Positions 13,149 to 26,300 of a DNA stretch of 64,000 bases are shown here, in pieces. Each line of letters starts with the position of its first letter. Position 1 is the stretch's first letter. The translations under genes were made by a program, and so were the position numbers. Source of the DNA: Tritrichomonas musculus (Eukaryota > Parabasalia > Tritrichomonadida > Tritrichomonadidae); NCBI GenBank assembly GCA_039105265.1, contig JAPFFF010000059.1, forward strand, positions 801,209 through 865,208. Direction: 5' to 3'. Under the pieces are notes generated by a model. That model was not told where the DNA came from and made no database searches. It saw nothing but the letters and a program-made list of their open reading frames with translations.

Positions 13149-14861
13149 AATTGTAGTTTAATCTGATGGTTCAATTGCAGTTGCAGCTGAATCTGATGGT
13201 TCAATTGCAGTTGCAGCTGAATCTGATGGTTCAATTGCAGTTGTAGTTTAATCTGATGGTTCAATTGCAGTTGTAGCTGAATCTGATGGTTCAATTGAAG
13301 TTGCAGCTGAATCTAATGGTTCAATTGCAGTTGTAGTTTAATCTGATGGTTCAAATTGCAGTTGTAGCTGAATCTGATGGTTCAAATTGCAGTTGTAGTT
13401 TAATCTGATAATTCAATTGCAGTTGTAGTTTAATCTGATGGTTCAATTGCAGTTGTAGCTGAATCTGATGGTTCAAATTGCAGTTGTAGTTTAATCTGAT
13501 AGTTCAATTGCAGTTGTAGTTTAATCTGATGGTTCAATTGCAGTTGTAGCTGAATCTGATGGTTCAAATTGCAGTTGTAGTTTAATCTGATGGTTCAATT
13601 GCAGTTGTAGCTGAATCTGATGGTTCAATTGCAGTTGTAGTTTAATCTGATGGTTCAATTGAAGTTGCAGCTGAATCTAATGGTTCAATTGCAGTTGTAG
13701 TTTAATCTGATGGTTCAAATTGCAGTTGTAGCTGAATCTGATGGTTCAAATTGCAGTTGTAGCTGAATCTGATGGTTCAAATTGCAGTTGTAGCTGAATC
13801 TGATGGTTCAACTGCAGTTGTAGTTTAATCTGATGGTTCAATTGCAGTTGTAGTTTAATCTGATGGTTCAAATTGCAGTTGTAGCTGAATCTGATAATTC
13901 AATTGCAGTTGTAGTTTAATCTGATGGTTCAATTGCAGTTGTAGCTGAATCTGATGGTTCAATTGCAGTTGTAGTTTAATCTGATGGTTCAATTGCAGTT
14001 GTAGCTGAATCTGATGGTTCAATTGCAGTTGTAGTTTAATCTGATGGTTCAATTGCAGTTGTAGTTTAATCTGATGATTCAAATTGCAGTTGTAGTTTAA
14101 TCTGATGGTTCAAATTGCAGTTGCAGCTGAATCTGATGGTTCAATTGCAGTTGTAGTTTAATCTGATAGTTCAATTGCAGTTGTAGTTTAATCTGATGGT
14201 TCAATTGCAGTTGTAGTTTAATCTAATGGTTCAATTTCAGTTGTAGCTTAATCTAATGGTTCAAATTGCAGTTGCAGCTGAATCTAATGGTTCAATTGAA
14301 GTTGTAGTTTAATCTGATGGTTCAATTGCAGTTGCAGCTGAATCTGATGGTTCAAATTGCAGTTGTAGCTGAATCTAATGGTTCAACTGCAGTTGTAGTT
14401 TAATCTGATGATTCAACTGCAGTTGTAGTTTAATCTGATGGTTCAATTGCAGTTGTAGTTTAATCTAATGGTTCAATTTCAGTTGTAGCTTAATCTAATG
14501 GTTCAAATTGCAGTTGCAGCTGAATCTAATGGTTCAATTGAAGTTGTAGTTTAATCTGATGGTTCAATTGCAGTTGCAGCTGAATCTGATGGTTCAAATT
14601 GCAGTTGTAGCTGAATCTAATGGTTCAACTGCAGTTGTAGTTTAATCTGATGATTCAACTGCAGTTGTAGTTTAATCTGATGGTTCAATTGCAGTTGTAG
14701 TTTAATCTAATGGTTCAATTTCAGTTGTAGCTTAATCTAATGGTTCAAATTGCAGTTGCAGCTGAATCTAATGGTTCAATTGAAGTTGTAGTTTAATCTG
14801 ATGGTTCAATTGCAGTTGCAGCTGAATCTGATGGTTCAAATTGCAGTTGTAGCTGAATCTA
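13149..14861. repeat. Type B satellite, diverges from the 23-kb duplicate
   Basis: At 13,149 the sequence leaves the long match with the 36-kb region: GCAATTG here against GCAGTTG at 36,504. From about 13,260 it resembles 15,720 onward (offset about 2,458, then 2,488 after one extra monomer), so it is a local shifted copy of its right neighbour. It carries GATAGTTC where most type A copies have GATAATTC (near 13,498), a variant it shares with about 15,957. The right end is the triple 242-bp module described separately. Confidence 0.8.
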
Positions 14862-14870
14862 ATGGTTCAA
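14235..14870. repeat. 242-bp eight-monomer module in three tandem copies
   Basis: The rare junction AATTTCAG followed by GCTTAATCTAATGG appears with its TTTCAG at 14,235, 14,477 and 14,719, exactly 242 bp apart. One module is six 30-bp and two 31-bp monomers (6 x 30 + 2 x 31 = 242). The order is GCTTAAT; GCAGCTG ending in TTGAAG; TTTAAT; GCAGCTG; GTAGCTG with CTAAT; TTTAAT with GATGATTC; TTTAAT; TTTAAT with CTAAT. The third copy breaks off near 14,870, inside its fifth monomer. Elsewhere the module is double or single. Confidence 0.9.
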
Positions 14871-17800
14871 ATTGCAGTTGTAGCTGAATCTGATGGTTCA
14901 AATTGCAGTTGTAGCTGAATCTGATGGTTCAAATTGCAGTTGTAGCTGAATCTGATGGTTCAATTGCAGTTGTAGTTTAATCTGATGGTTCAAATTGCAG
15001 TTGTAGCTGAATCTGATGGTTCAAATTGCAGTTGTAGCTGAATCTGATGGTTCAACTGCAGTTGTAGTTTAATCTAATGGTTCAATTGCAGTTGCAGCTG
15101 AATCTGATGGTTCAATTGCAGTTGTAGTTTAATCTGATGGTTCAATTGCAGTTGTAGTTTAATCTGATGGTTCAAATTGCAGTTGTAGCTGAATCTGATG
15201 GTTCAAATTGCAGTTGTAGCTGAATCTAATGGTTCAACTGCAGTTGTAGCTGAATCTGATGGTTCAACTGCAGTTGTAGTTTAATCTAATGGTTCAAATT
15301 GCAGTTGCAGCTGAATCTGATGGTTCAATTGCAGTTGTAGTTTAATCTGATGGTTCAATTGCAGTTGTAGTTTAATCTGATGGTTCAATTGCAGTTGTAG
15401 TTTAATCTGATGGTTCAAATTGCAGTTGTAGTTTAATCTGATGGTTCAAATTGCAGTTGTAGCTGAATCTGATGGTTCAACTGCAGTTGTAGTTTAATCT
15501 GATGGTTCAATTGCAGTTGTAGTTTAATCTAATGGTTCAAATTGCAGTTACAGCTGAATCTAATGGTTCAATTGCAGTTGTAGTTTAATCTGATGGTTCA
15601 AATTGCAGTTGCAGCTGAATCTAATGGTTCAATTGCAGTTGTAGTTTAATCTGATGGTTCAATTGCAGTTGCAGCTGAATCTGATGGTTCAATTGCAGTT
15701 GTAGTTTAATCTGATGGTTCAATTGCAGTTGTAGCTGAATCTGATGGTTCAATTGAAGTTGCAGCTGAATCTAATGGTTCAATTGCAGTTGTAGTTTAAT
15801 CTGATGGTTCAAATTGCAGTTGTAGTTTAATCTGATGGTTCAAATTGCAGTTGTAGTTTAATCTGATAATTCAATTGCAGTTGTAGTTTAATCTGATGGT
15901 TCAATTGCAGTTGTAGCTGAATCTGATGGTTCAAATTGCAGTTGTAGTTTAATCTGATAGTTCAATTGCAGTTGTAGTTTAATCTGATGGTTCAATTGCA
16001 GTTGTAGTTTAATCTGATGGTTCAATTGCAGTTGTAGCTGAATCTGATGGTTCAAATTGCAGTTGTAGTTTAATCTGATGGTTCAATTGCAGTTGTAGCT
16101 GAATCTGATGGTTCAATTGCAGTTGTAGTTTAATCTGATGGTTCAATTGAAGTTGCAGCTGAATCTAATGGTTCAATTGCAGTTGTAGTTTAATCTGATG
16201 GTTCAAATTGCAGTTGTAGCTGAATCTGATGGTTCAAATTGCAGTTGTAGCTGAATCTGATGGTTCAAATTGCAGTTGTAGCTGAATCTGATGGTTCAAC
16301 TGCAGTTGTAGTTTAATCTGATGGTTCAATTGCAGTTGTAGTTTAATCTGATGGTTCAAATTGCAGTTGTAGCTGAATCTGATAATTCAATTGCAGTTGT
16401 AGTTTAATCTGATGGTTCAATTGCAGTTGTAGCTGAATCTGATGGTTCAATTGCAGTTGTAGTTTAATCTGATGGTTCAATTGCAGTTGTAGCTGAATCT
16501 GATGGTTCAATTGCAGTTGTAGTTTAATCTGATGGTTCAATTGCAGTTGTAGTTTAATCTGATGATTCAAATTGCAGTTGTAGTTTAATCTGATGGTTCA
16601 AATTGCAGTTGCAGCTGAATCTGATGGTTCAATTGCAGTTGTAGTTTAATCTGATAGTTCAATTGCAGTTGTAGTTTAATCTGATGGTTCAATTGCAGTT
16701 GTAGTTTAATCTAATGGTTCAATTTCAGTTGTAGCTTAATCTAATGGTTCAAATTGCAGTTGCAGCTGAATCTAATGGTTCAATTGAAGTTGTAGTTTAA
16801 TCTGATGGTTCAATTGCAGTTGCAGCTGAATCTGATGGTTCAAATTGCAGTTGTAGCTGAATCTAATGGTTCAACTGCAGTTGTAGTTTAATCTGATGAT
16901 TCAACTGCAGTTGTAGTTTAATCTGATGGTTCAATTGCAGTTGTAGTTTAATCTAATGGTTCAATTTCAGTTGTAGCTTAATCTAATGGTTCAAATTGCA
17001 GTTGCAGCTGAATCTAATGGTTCAATTGAAGTTGTAGTTTAATCTGATGGTTCAATTGCAGTTGCAGCTGAATCTGATGGTTCAAATTGCAGTTGTAGCT
17101 GAATCTAATGGTTCAACTGCAGTTGTAGTTTAATCTGATGATTCAACTGCAGTTGTAGTTTAATCTGATGGTTCAATTGCAATTGTAGTTTAATCTAATG
17201 GTTCAAATTGCAGTTGTAGCTGAATCTGATGGTTCAAATTGCAGTTGTAGTTTAATCTGATGGTTCAATTGCAGTTGTAGTTTAATCTGATGGTTCAACT
17301 GCAGTTGTAGTTTAATCTGATGGTTCAAATTGCAGTTGTAGTTTAATCTGATGATTCAAATTGCAGTTGTAGTTTAATCTGATGGTTCAAATTGCAGTTG
17401 CAGCTGAATCTGATGGTTCAATTGCAGTTGTAGCTGAATCTAATGGTTCAACTGCAGTTGTAGTTTAATCTGATGATTCAACTGCAGTTGTAGTTTAATC
17501 TGATGGTTCAATTGCAGTTGTAGTTTAATCTAATGGTTCAATTTCAGTTGTAGCTTAATCTAATGGTTCAAATTGCAGTTGCAGCTGAATCTAATGGTTC
17601 AATTGAAGTTGTAGTTTAATCTGATGGTTCAATTGCAGTTGCAGCTGAATCTGATGGTTCAAATTGCAGTTGTAGCTGAATCTAATGGTTCAACTGCAGT
17701 TGTAGTTTAATCTGATGATTCAACTGCAGTTGTAGTTTAATCTGATGGTTCAATTGCAATTGTAGTTTAATCTAATGGTTCAAATTGCAGTTGTAGCTGA

Positions 17801-20800
17801 ATCTGATGGTTCAAATTGCAGTTGTAGTTTAATCTGATGGTTCAATTGCAGTTGTAGTTTAATCTGATGGTTCAACTGCAGTTGTAGTTTAATCTGATGG
17901 TTCAAATTGCAGTTGTAGTTTAATCTGATGATTCAAATTGCAGTTGTAGTTTAATCTGATGGTTCAAATTGCAGTTGCAGCTGAATCTGATGGTTCAATT
18001 GCAGTTGTAGTTTAATCTGATAGTTCAATTGCAGTTGTAGTTTAATCTGATGGTTCAATTGCAGTTGTAGTTTAATCTGATAGTTCAATTGCAGTTGTAG
18101 TTTAATCTGATGGTTCAATTGCAGTTGTAGTTTAATCTGATGGTTCAATTGCAGTTGTAGTTTAATCTGATGGTTCAAATTGCAGTTGTAGTTTAATCTG
18201 ATGATTCAAATTGCAGTTGTAGTTTAATCTGATGGTTCAATTGCAGTTGTAGTTTAATCTGATGATTCAACTGCAGTTGTAGTTTAATCTGATGATTCAA
18301 CTGCAGTTGTAGTTTAATCTGATGGTTCAAATTGCAGTTGTAGTTTAATCTGATGATTCAAATTGCAGTTGTAGTTTAATCTGATGGTTCAAATTGCAGT
18401 TGCAGCTGAATCTGATGGTTCAAATTGCAGTTGTAGCTGAATCTGATGGTTCAAATTGCAGTTGCAGCTGAATCTGATGGTTCAATTGCAGTTGTAGTTT
18501 AATCTGATAGTTCAATTGCAGTTGTAGTTTAATCTGATGGTTCAATTGCAGTTGTAGTTTAATCTAATGGTTCAATTTCAGTTGTAGCTTAATCTAATGG
18601 TTCAAATTGCAGTTGCAGCTGAATCTAATGGTTCAATTGAAGTTGTAGTTTAATCTGATGGTTCAATTGCAGTTGCAGCTGAATCTGATGGTTCAAATTG
18701 CAGTTGTAGCTGAATCTAATGGTTCAACTGCAGTTGTAGTTTAATCTGATGATTCAACTGCAGTTGTAGTTTAATCTGATGGTTCAAATTGCAGTTGTAG
18801 TTTAATCTGATGGTTCAATTGCAGTTGCAGCTGAATCTGATGGTTCAAATTGCAGTTATAGCTGAATCTAATGGTTCAACTGCAGTTGTAGTTTAATCTG
18901 ATGATTCAACTGCAGTTGTAGTTTAATCTGATGATTCAAATTGCAGTTGTAGTTTAATCTGATGATTCAAATTGCAGTTGTAGTTTAATCTGATGGTTCA
19001 ATTTGCAGTTGTAGTTTAATCTGATGGTTCAAATTGCAGTTGTAGTTTAATCTGATGGTTCAATTGCAGTTGCAGCTGAATCTGATGGTTCAAATTGCAG
19101 TTTTAGCTGAATCTAATGGTTCAACTGCAGTTGTAGTTTAATCTGATGATTCAACTGCAGTTGTAGTTTAATCTGATGGTTCAATTGCAGTTGTAGTTTA
19201 ATCTAATGGTTCAAATTGCAGTTGCAGCTGAATCTAATGGTTCAATTCCAGTTGTAGTTTAATCTGATGGTTCAAATTGCAGTTGCAGCTGAATCTAATG
19301 GTTCAATTGCAGTTGTAGTTTAATCTGATGGTTCAATTGCAGTTGCAGCTGAATCTGATGGTTCAATTGCAGTTGTAGTTTAATCTGATGGTTCAATTGC
19401 AGTTGTAGCTGAATCTGATGGTTCAATTGAAGTTGCAGCTGAATCTAATGGTTCAATTGCAGTTGTAGTTTAATCTGATGGTTCAAATTGCAGTTGTAGC
19501 TGAATCTGATGGTTCAAATTGCAGTTGTAGTTTAATCTGATAATTCAATTGCAGTTGTAGTTTAATCTGATGGTTCAATTGCAGTTGTAGTTTAATCTGA
19601 TGGTTCAATTGCAGTTGTAGCTGAATCTGATGGTTCAATTGCAGTTGTAGTTTAATCTGATGGTTCAATTGAAGTTGCAGCTGAATCTAATGGTTCAATT
19701 GCAGTTGTAGTTTAATCTGATGGTTCAAATTGCAGTTGTAGCTGAATCTGATGGTTCAAATTGCAGTTGTAGTTTAATCTGATGGTTCAATTGCAGTTGT
19801 AGTTTAATCTAATGGTTCAAATTGCAGTTGCAGCTGAATCTAATGGTTCAATTCCAGTTGTAGTTTAATCTGATGGTTCAAATTGCAGTTGCAGCTGAAT
19901 CTAATGGTTCAATTGCAGTTGTAGTTTAATCTGATGGTTCAATTGCAGTTGCAGCTGAATCTGATGGTTCAATTGCAGTTGTAGTTTAATCTGATGGTTC
20001 AATTGCAGTTGTAGCTGAATCTGATGGTTCAATTGAAGTTGCAGCTGAATCTAATGGTTCAATTGCAGTTGTAGTTTAATCTGATGGTTCAAATTGCAGT
20101 TGTAGCTGAATCTGATGGTTCAATTGCAGTTGTAGTTTAATCTGATGATTCAACTGCAGTTGTAGTTTAATCTGATGGTTCAATTGCAGTTGTAGTTTAA
20201 TCTGATGGTTCAATTGCAGTTGTAGCTGAATCTGATGGTTCAATTGCAGTTGTAGTTTAATCTGATGGTTCAATTGAAGTTGCAGCTGAATCTAATGGTT
20301 CAATTGCAGTTGTAGTTTAATCTGATGGTTCAAATTGCAGTTGTAGCTGAATCTGATGGTTCAAATTGCAGTTGTAGCTGAATCTGATGGTTCAAATTGC
20401 AGTTGTAGCTGAATCTGATGGTTCAATTGCAGTTGTAGTTTAATCTGATGGTTCAAATTGCAGTTGTAGCTGAATCTGATGGTTCAAATTGCAGTTGTAG
20501 CTGAATCTGATGGTTCAACTGCAGTTGTAGTTTAATCTAATGGTTCAATTGCAGTTGCAGCTGAATCTGATGGTTCAATTGCAGTTGTAGTTTAATCTGA
20601 TGGTTCAATTGCAGTTGTAGTTTAATCTGATGGTTCAAATTGCAGTTGTAGCTGAATCTGATGGTTCAAATTGCAGTTGTAGCTGAATCTAATGGTTCAA
20701 CTGCAGTTGTAGCTGAATCTGATGGTTCAACTGCAGTTGTAGTTTAATCTAATGGTTCAAATTGCAGTTGCAGCTGAATCTGATGGTTCAATTGCAGTTG

Positions 20801-22118
20801 TAGTTTAATCTGATGGTTCAATTGCAGTTGTAGTTTAATCTGATGGTTCAATTGCAGTTGTAGTTTAATCTGATGGTTCAAATTGCAGTTGTAGTTTAAT
20901 CTGATGGTTCAAATTGCAGTTGTAGCTGAATCTGATGGTTCAACTGCAGTTGTAGTTTAATCTGATGGTTCAATTGCAGTTGTAGTTTAATCTAATGGTT
21001 CAAATTGCAGTTACAGCTGAATCTAATGGTTCAATTCCAGTTGTAGTTTAATCTGATGGTTCAAATTGCAGTTGCAGCTGAATCTAATGGTTCAATTGCA
21101 GTTGTAGTTTAATCTGATGGTTCAATTGCAGTTGCAGCTGAATCTGATGGTTCAATTGCAGTTGTAGTTTAATCTGATGGTTCAATTGCAGTTGTAGCTG
21201 AATCTGATGGTTCAATTGAAGTTGCAGCTGAATCTAATGGTTCAATTGCAGTTGTAGTTTAATCTGATGGTTCAAATTGCAGTTGTAGCTGAATCTGATG
21301 GTTCAAATTGCAGTTGTAGTTTAATCTGATAATTCAATTGCAGTTGTAGTTTAATCTGATGGTTCAATTGCAGTTGTAGCTGAATCTGATGGTTCAAATT
21401 GCAGTTGTAGTTTAATCTGATAATTCAATTGCAGTTGTAGTTTAATCTGATGGTTCAATTGCAGTTGTAGTTTAATCTGATGGTTCAATTGCAGTTGTAG
21501 CTGAATCTGATGGTTCAAATTGCAGTTGTAGTTTAATCTGATGGTTCAATTGCAGTTGTAGCTGAATCTGATGGTTCAATTGCAGTTGTAGTTTAATCTG
21601 ATGGTTCAATTGAAGTTGCAGCTGAATCTAATGGTTCAATTGCAGTTGTAGTTTAATCTGATGGTTCAAATTGCAGTTGTAGCTGAATCTGATGGTTCAA
21701 ATTGCAGTTGTAGCTGAATCTGATGGTTCAAATTGCAGTTGTAGCTGAATCTGATGGTTCAACTGCAGTTGTAGTTTAATCTGATGGTTCAATTGCAGTT
21801 GTAGTTTAATCTGATGGTTCAAATTGCAGTTGTAGCTGAATCTGATAATTCAATTGCAGTTGTAGTTTAATCTGATGGTTCAATTGCAGTTGTAGTTTAA
21901 TCTGATGGTTCAAATTGCAGTTGTAGCTGAATCTGATGGTTCAATTGCAGTTGTAGTTTAATCTGATGGTTCAATTGCAGTTGTAGTTTAATCTGATGAT
22001 TCAAATTGCAGTTGTAGTTTAATCTGATGGTTCAAATTGCAGTTGCAGCTGAATCTGATGGTTCAATTGCAGTTGTAGTTTAATCTGATAGTTCAATTGC
22101 AGTTGTAGTTTAATCTGA
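14862..22118. repeat. 7.3-kb B-to-A segment, copy 1 of a duplication
   Basis: This block matches 39,742-47,060. The offset is 24,880 at the left, 24,910 after one extra 30-bp monomer in the right-hand copy near 40,381, 24,911 after a one-base CAATTG/CAAATTG difference near 16,480, and about 24,941 after another extra monomer near 46,800. The left part (to about 16,480) is type A, the middle (about 16,600-18,800) type B, and from about 19,200 it is type A again. The block shares 20,467 onward with the start of the window. No gene or unique sequence was found. Confidence 0.85.
18855..19109. repeat. Rare-variant cassette (GTTATAG, CAATTTGCAG, TTTTAGCTG), copy 1
   Basis: Three variants appear in fixed order: GTTATAG at 18,855, CAATTTGCAG with its ATTTG at 19,001, and TTTTAGCTG at 19,101. 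GTTATAG and CAATTTGCAG were seen nowhere outside this cassette and its copies. The cassette sits at the change from type B to type A. Confidence 0.9.
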
Positions 22119-23354
22119 TGATTCAACTGCAGTTGTAGTTTAATCTGATGGTTCAATTGCAGTTGTAGTTTAATCTAATGGTTCAAATTGCAGTTGTAGC
22201 TGAATCTGATGGTTCAAATTGCAGTTGTAGTTTAATCTAATGGTTCAAATTGCAGTTGTAGCTGAATCTGATGGTTCAAATTGCAGTTGTAGTTTAATCT
22301 GATGGTTCAATTGCAGTTGTAGTTTAATCTAATGGTTCAAATTGCAGTTGCAGCTGAATCTAATGGTTCAATTCCAGTTGTAGTTTAATCTGATGGTTCA
22401 AATTGCAGTTGCAGCTGAATCTAATGGTTCAATTGCAGTTGTAGTTTAATCTGATGGTTCAATTGCAGTTGCAGCTGAATCTGATGGTTCAATTGCAGTT
22501 GTAGTTTAATCTGATGGTTCAATTGCAGTTGTAGCTGAATCTGATGGTTCAATTGAAGTTGCAGCTGAATCTAATGGTTCAATTGCAGTTGTAGTTTAAT
22601 CTGATGGTTCAAATTGCAGTTGTAGCTGAATCTGATGGTTCAAATTGCAGTTGTAGTTTAATCTGATAATTCAATTGCAGTTGTAGTTTAATCTGATGAT
22701 TCAACTGCAGTTGTAGTTTAATCTGATGGTTCAAATTGCAGTTGTAGTTTAATCTGATGATTCAAATTGCAGTTGTAGTTTAATCTGATGGTTCAAATTG
22801 CAGTTGCAGCTGAATCTGATGGTTCAATTGCAGTTGTAGTTTAATCTGATAGTTCAATTGCAGTTGTAGTTTAATCTGATGGTTCAATTGCAGTTGTAGT
22901 TTAATCTAATGGTTCAATTTCAGTTGTAGCTTAATCTAATGGTTCAAATTGCAGTTGCAGCTGAATCTAATGGTTCAATTGAAGTTGTAGTTTAATCTGA
23001 TGGTTCAATTGCAGTTGCAGCTGAATCTGATGGTTCAAATTGCAGTTTTAGCTGAATCTAATGGTTCAACTGCAGTTGTAGTTTAATCTGATGATTCAAC
23101 TGCAGTTGTAGTTTAATCTGATGGTTCAATTGCAGTTGTAGTTTAATCTAATGGTTCAAATTGCAGTTGTAGCTGAATCTGATGGTTCAAATTGCAGTTG
23201 TAGTTTAATCTAATGGTTCAAATTGCAGTTGTAGCTGAATCTGATGGTTCAAATTGCAGTTGTAGTTTAATCTGATGGTTCAATTGCAGTTGCAGCTGAA
23301 TCTAATGGTTCAAATTGCAGTTGTAGCTGAATCTGATGGTTCAAATTGCAGTTG
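22119..23354. repeat. Type A satellite, part of the second 6,078-bp periodic block
   Basis: This stretch matches 4,843-6,078 at an offset of 17,276. The same offset holds from about 4,012 to 9,903 (21,288-27,179 here). It carries AATTTCAG near 22,918 and TTTTAGCTG at 23,046, which is 2,918 bp before the next TTTTAGCTG at 25,964. It joins the right edge of the 7.3-kb duplicate to the left edge of the 13.1-kb duplicate. There is nothing but satellite in it. Confidence 0.85.
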
Positions 23355-26300
23355 TAGCTGAATCTGATGGTTCAAATTGCAGTTGTAGCTGAATCTGATG
23401 GTTCAACTGCAGTTGTAGTTTAATCTAATGGTTCAATTGCAGTTGCAGCTGAATCTGATGGTTCAATTGCAGTTGTAGTTTAATCTGATGGTTCAATTGC
23501 AGTTGTAGTTTAATCTGATGGTTCAAATTGCAGTTGTAGCTGAATCTGATGGTTCAAATTGCAGTTGTAGCTGAATCTAATGGTTCAACTGCAGTTGTAG
23601 CTGAATCTGATGGTTCAACTGCAGTTGTAGTTTAATCTAATGGTTCAAATTGCAGTTGCAGCTGAATCTGATGGTTCAATTGCAGTTGTAGTTTAATCTG
23701 ATGGTTCAATTGCAGTTGTAGTTTAATCTGATGGTTCAATTGCAGTTGTAGTTTAATCTGATGGTTCAAATTGCAGTTGTAGTTTAATCTGATGGTTCAA
23801 ATTGCAGTTGTAGCTGAATCTGATGGTTCAACTGCAGTTGTAGTTTAATCTGATGGTTCAATTGCAGTTGTAGTTTAATCTAATGGTTCAAATTGCAGTT
23901 ACAGCTGAATCTAATGGTTCAATTCCAGTTGTAGTTTAATCTGATGGTTCAAATTGCAGTTGCAGCTGAATCTAATGGTTCAATTGCAGTTGTAGTTTAA
24001 TCTGATGGTTCAATTGCAGTTGCAGCTGAATCTGATGGTTCAATTGCAGTTGTAGTTTAATCTGATGGTTCAATTGCAGTTGTAGCTGAATCTGATGGTT
24101 CAATTGAAGTTGCAGCTGAATCTAATGGTTCAATTGCAGTTGTAGTTTAATCTGATGGTTCAAATTGCAGTTGTAGCTGAATCTGATGGTTCAAATTGCA
24201 GTTGTAGTTTAATCTGATAATTCAATTGCAGTTGTAGTTTAATCTGATGGTTCAATTGCAGTTGTAGCTGAATCTGATGGTTCAAATTGCAGTTGTAGTT
24301 TAATCTGATAATTCAATTGCAGTTGTAGTTTAATCTGATGGTTCAATTGCAGTTGTAGTTTAATCTGATGGTTCAATTGCAGTTGTAGCTGAATCTGATG
24401 GTTCAAATTGCAGTTGTAGTTTAATCTGATGGTTCAATTGCAGTTGTAGCTGAATCTGATGGTTCAATTGCAGTTGTAGTTTAATCTGATGGTTCAATTG
24501 AAGTTGCAGCTGAATCTAATGGTTCAATTGCAGTTGTAGTTTAATCTGATGGTTCAAATTGCAGTTGTAGCTGAATCTGATGGTTCAAATTGCAGTTGTA
24601 GCTGAATCTGATGGTTCAAATTGCAGTTGTAGCTGAATCTGATGGTTCAACTGCAGTTGTAGTTTAATCTGATGGTTCAATTGCAGTTGTAGTTTAATCT
24701 GATGGTTCAAATTGCAGTTGTAGCTGAATCTGATAATTCAATTGCAGTTGTAGTTTAATCTGATGGTTCAATTGCAGTTGTAGCTGAATCTGATGGTTCA
24801 ATTGCAGTTGTAGTTTAATCTGATGGTTCAAATTGCAGTTGTAGCTGAATCTGATGGTTCAATTGCAGTTGTAGTTTAATCTGATGGTTCAATTGCAGTT
24901 GTAGTTTAATCTGATGATTCAAATTGCAGTTGTAGTTTAATCTGATGGTTCAAATTGCAGTTGCAGCTGAATCTGATGGTTCAATTGCAGTTGTAGTTTA
25001 ATCTGATAGTTCAATTGCAGTTGTAGTTTAATCTGATGATTCAACTGCAGTTGTAGTTTAATCTGATGGTTCAATTGCAGTTGTAGTTTAATCTAATGGT
25101 TCAAATTGCAGTTGTAGCTGAATCTGATGGTTCAAATTGCAGTTGTAGTTTAATCTAATGGTTCAAATTGCAGTTGTAGCTGAATCTGATGGTTCAAATT
25201 GCAGTTGTAGTTTAATCTGATGGTTCAATTGCAGTTGTAGTTTAATCTAATGGTTCAAATTGCAGTTGCAGCTGAATCTAATGGTTCAATTCCAGTTGTA
25301 GTTTAATCTGATGGTTCAAATTGCAGTTGCAGCTGAATCTAATGGTTCAATTGCAGTTGTAGTTTAATCTGATGGTTCAATTGCAGTTGCAGCTGAATCT
25401 GATGGTTCAATTGCAGTTGTAGTTTAATCTGATGGTTCAATTGCAGTTGTAGCTGAATCTGATGGTTCAATTGAAGTTGCAGCTGAATCTAATGGTTCAA
25501 TTGCAGTTGTAGTTTAATCTGATGGTTCAAATTGCAGTTGTAGCTGAATCTGATGGTTCAAATTGCAGTTGTAGTTTAATCTGATAATTCAATTGCAGTT
25601 GTAGTTTAATCTGATGATTCAACTGCAGTTGTAGTTTAATCTGATGGTTCAAATTGCAGTTGTAGTTTAATCTGATGATTCAAATTGCAGTTGTAGTTTA
25701 ATCTGATGGTTCAAATTGCAGTTGCAGCTGAATCTGATGGTTCAATTGCAGTTGTAGTTTAATCTGATAGTTCAATTGCAGTTGTAGTTTAATCTGATGG
25801 TTCAATTGCAGTTGTAGTTTAATCTAATGGTTCAATTTCAGTTGTAGCTTAATCTAATGGTTCAAATTGCAGTTGCAGCTGAATCTAATGGTTCAATTGA
25901 AGTTGTAGTTTAATCTGATGGTTCAATTGCAGTTGCAGCTGAATCTGATGGTTCAAATTGCAGTTTTAGCTGAATCTAATGGTTCAACTGCAGTTGTAGT
26001 TTAATCTGATGATTCAACTGCAGTTGTAGTTTAATCTGATGGTTCAATTGCAGTTGTAGTTTAATCTAATGGTTCAAATTGCAGTTGTAGCTGAATCTGA
26101 TGGTTCAAATTGCAGTTGTAGTTTAATCTAATGGTTCAAATTGCAGTTGTAGCTGAATCTGATGGTTCAAATTGCAGTTGTAGTTTAATCTGATGGTTCA
26201 ATTGCAGTTGTAGTTTAATCTAATGGTTCAAATTGCAGTTGCAGCTGAATCTAATGGTTCAATTCCAGTTGTAGTTTAATCTGATGGTTCAAATTGCAGT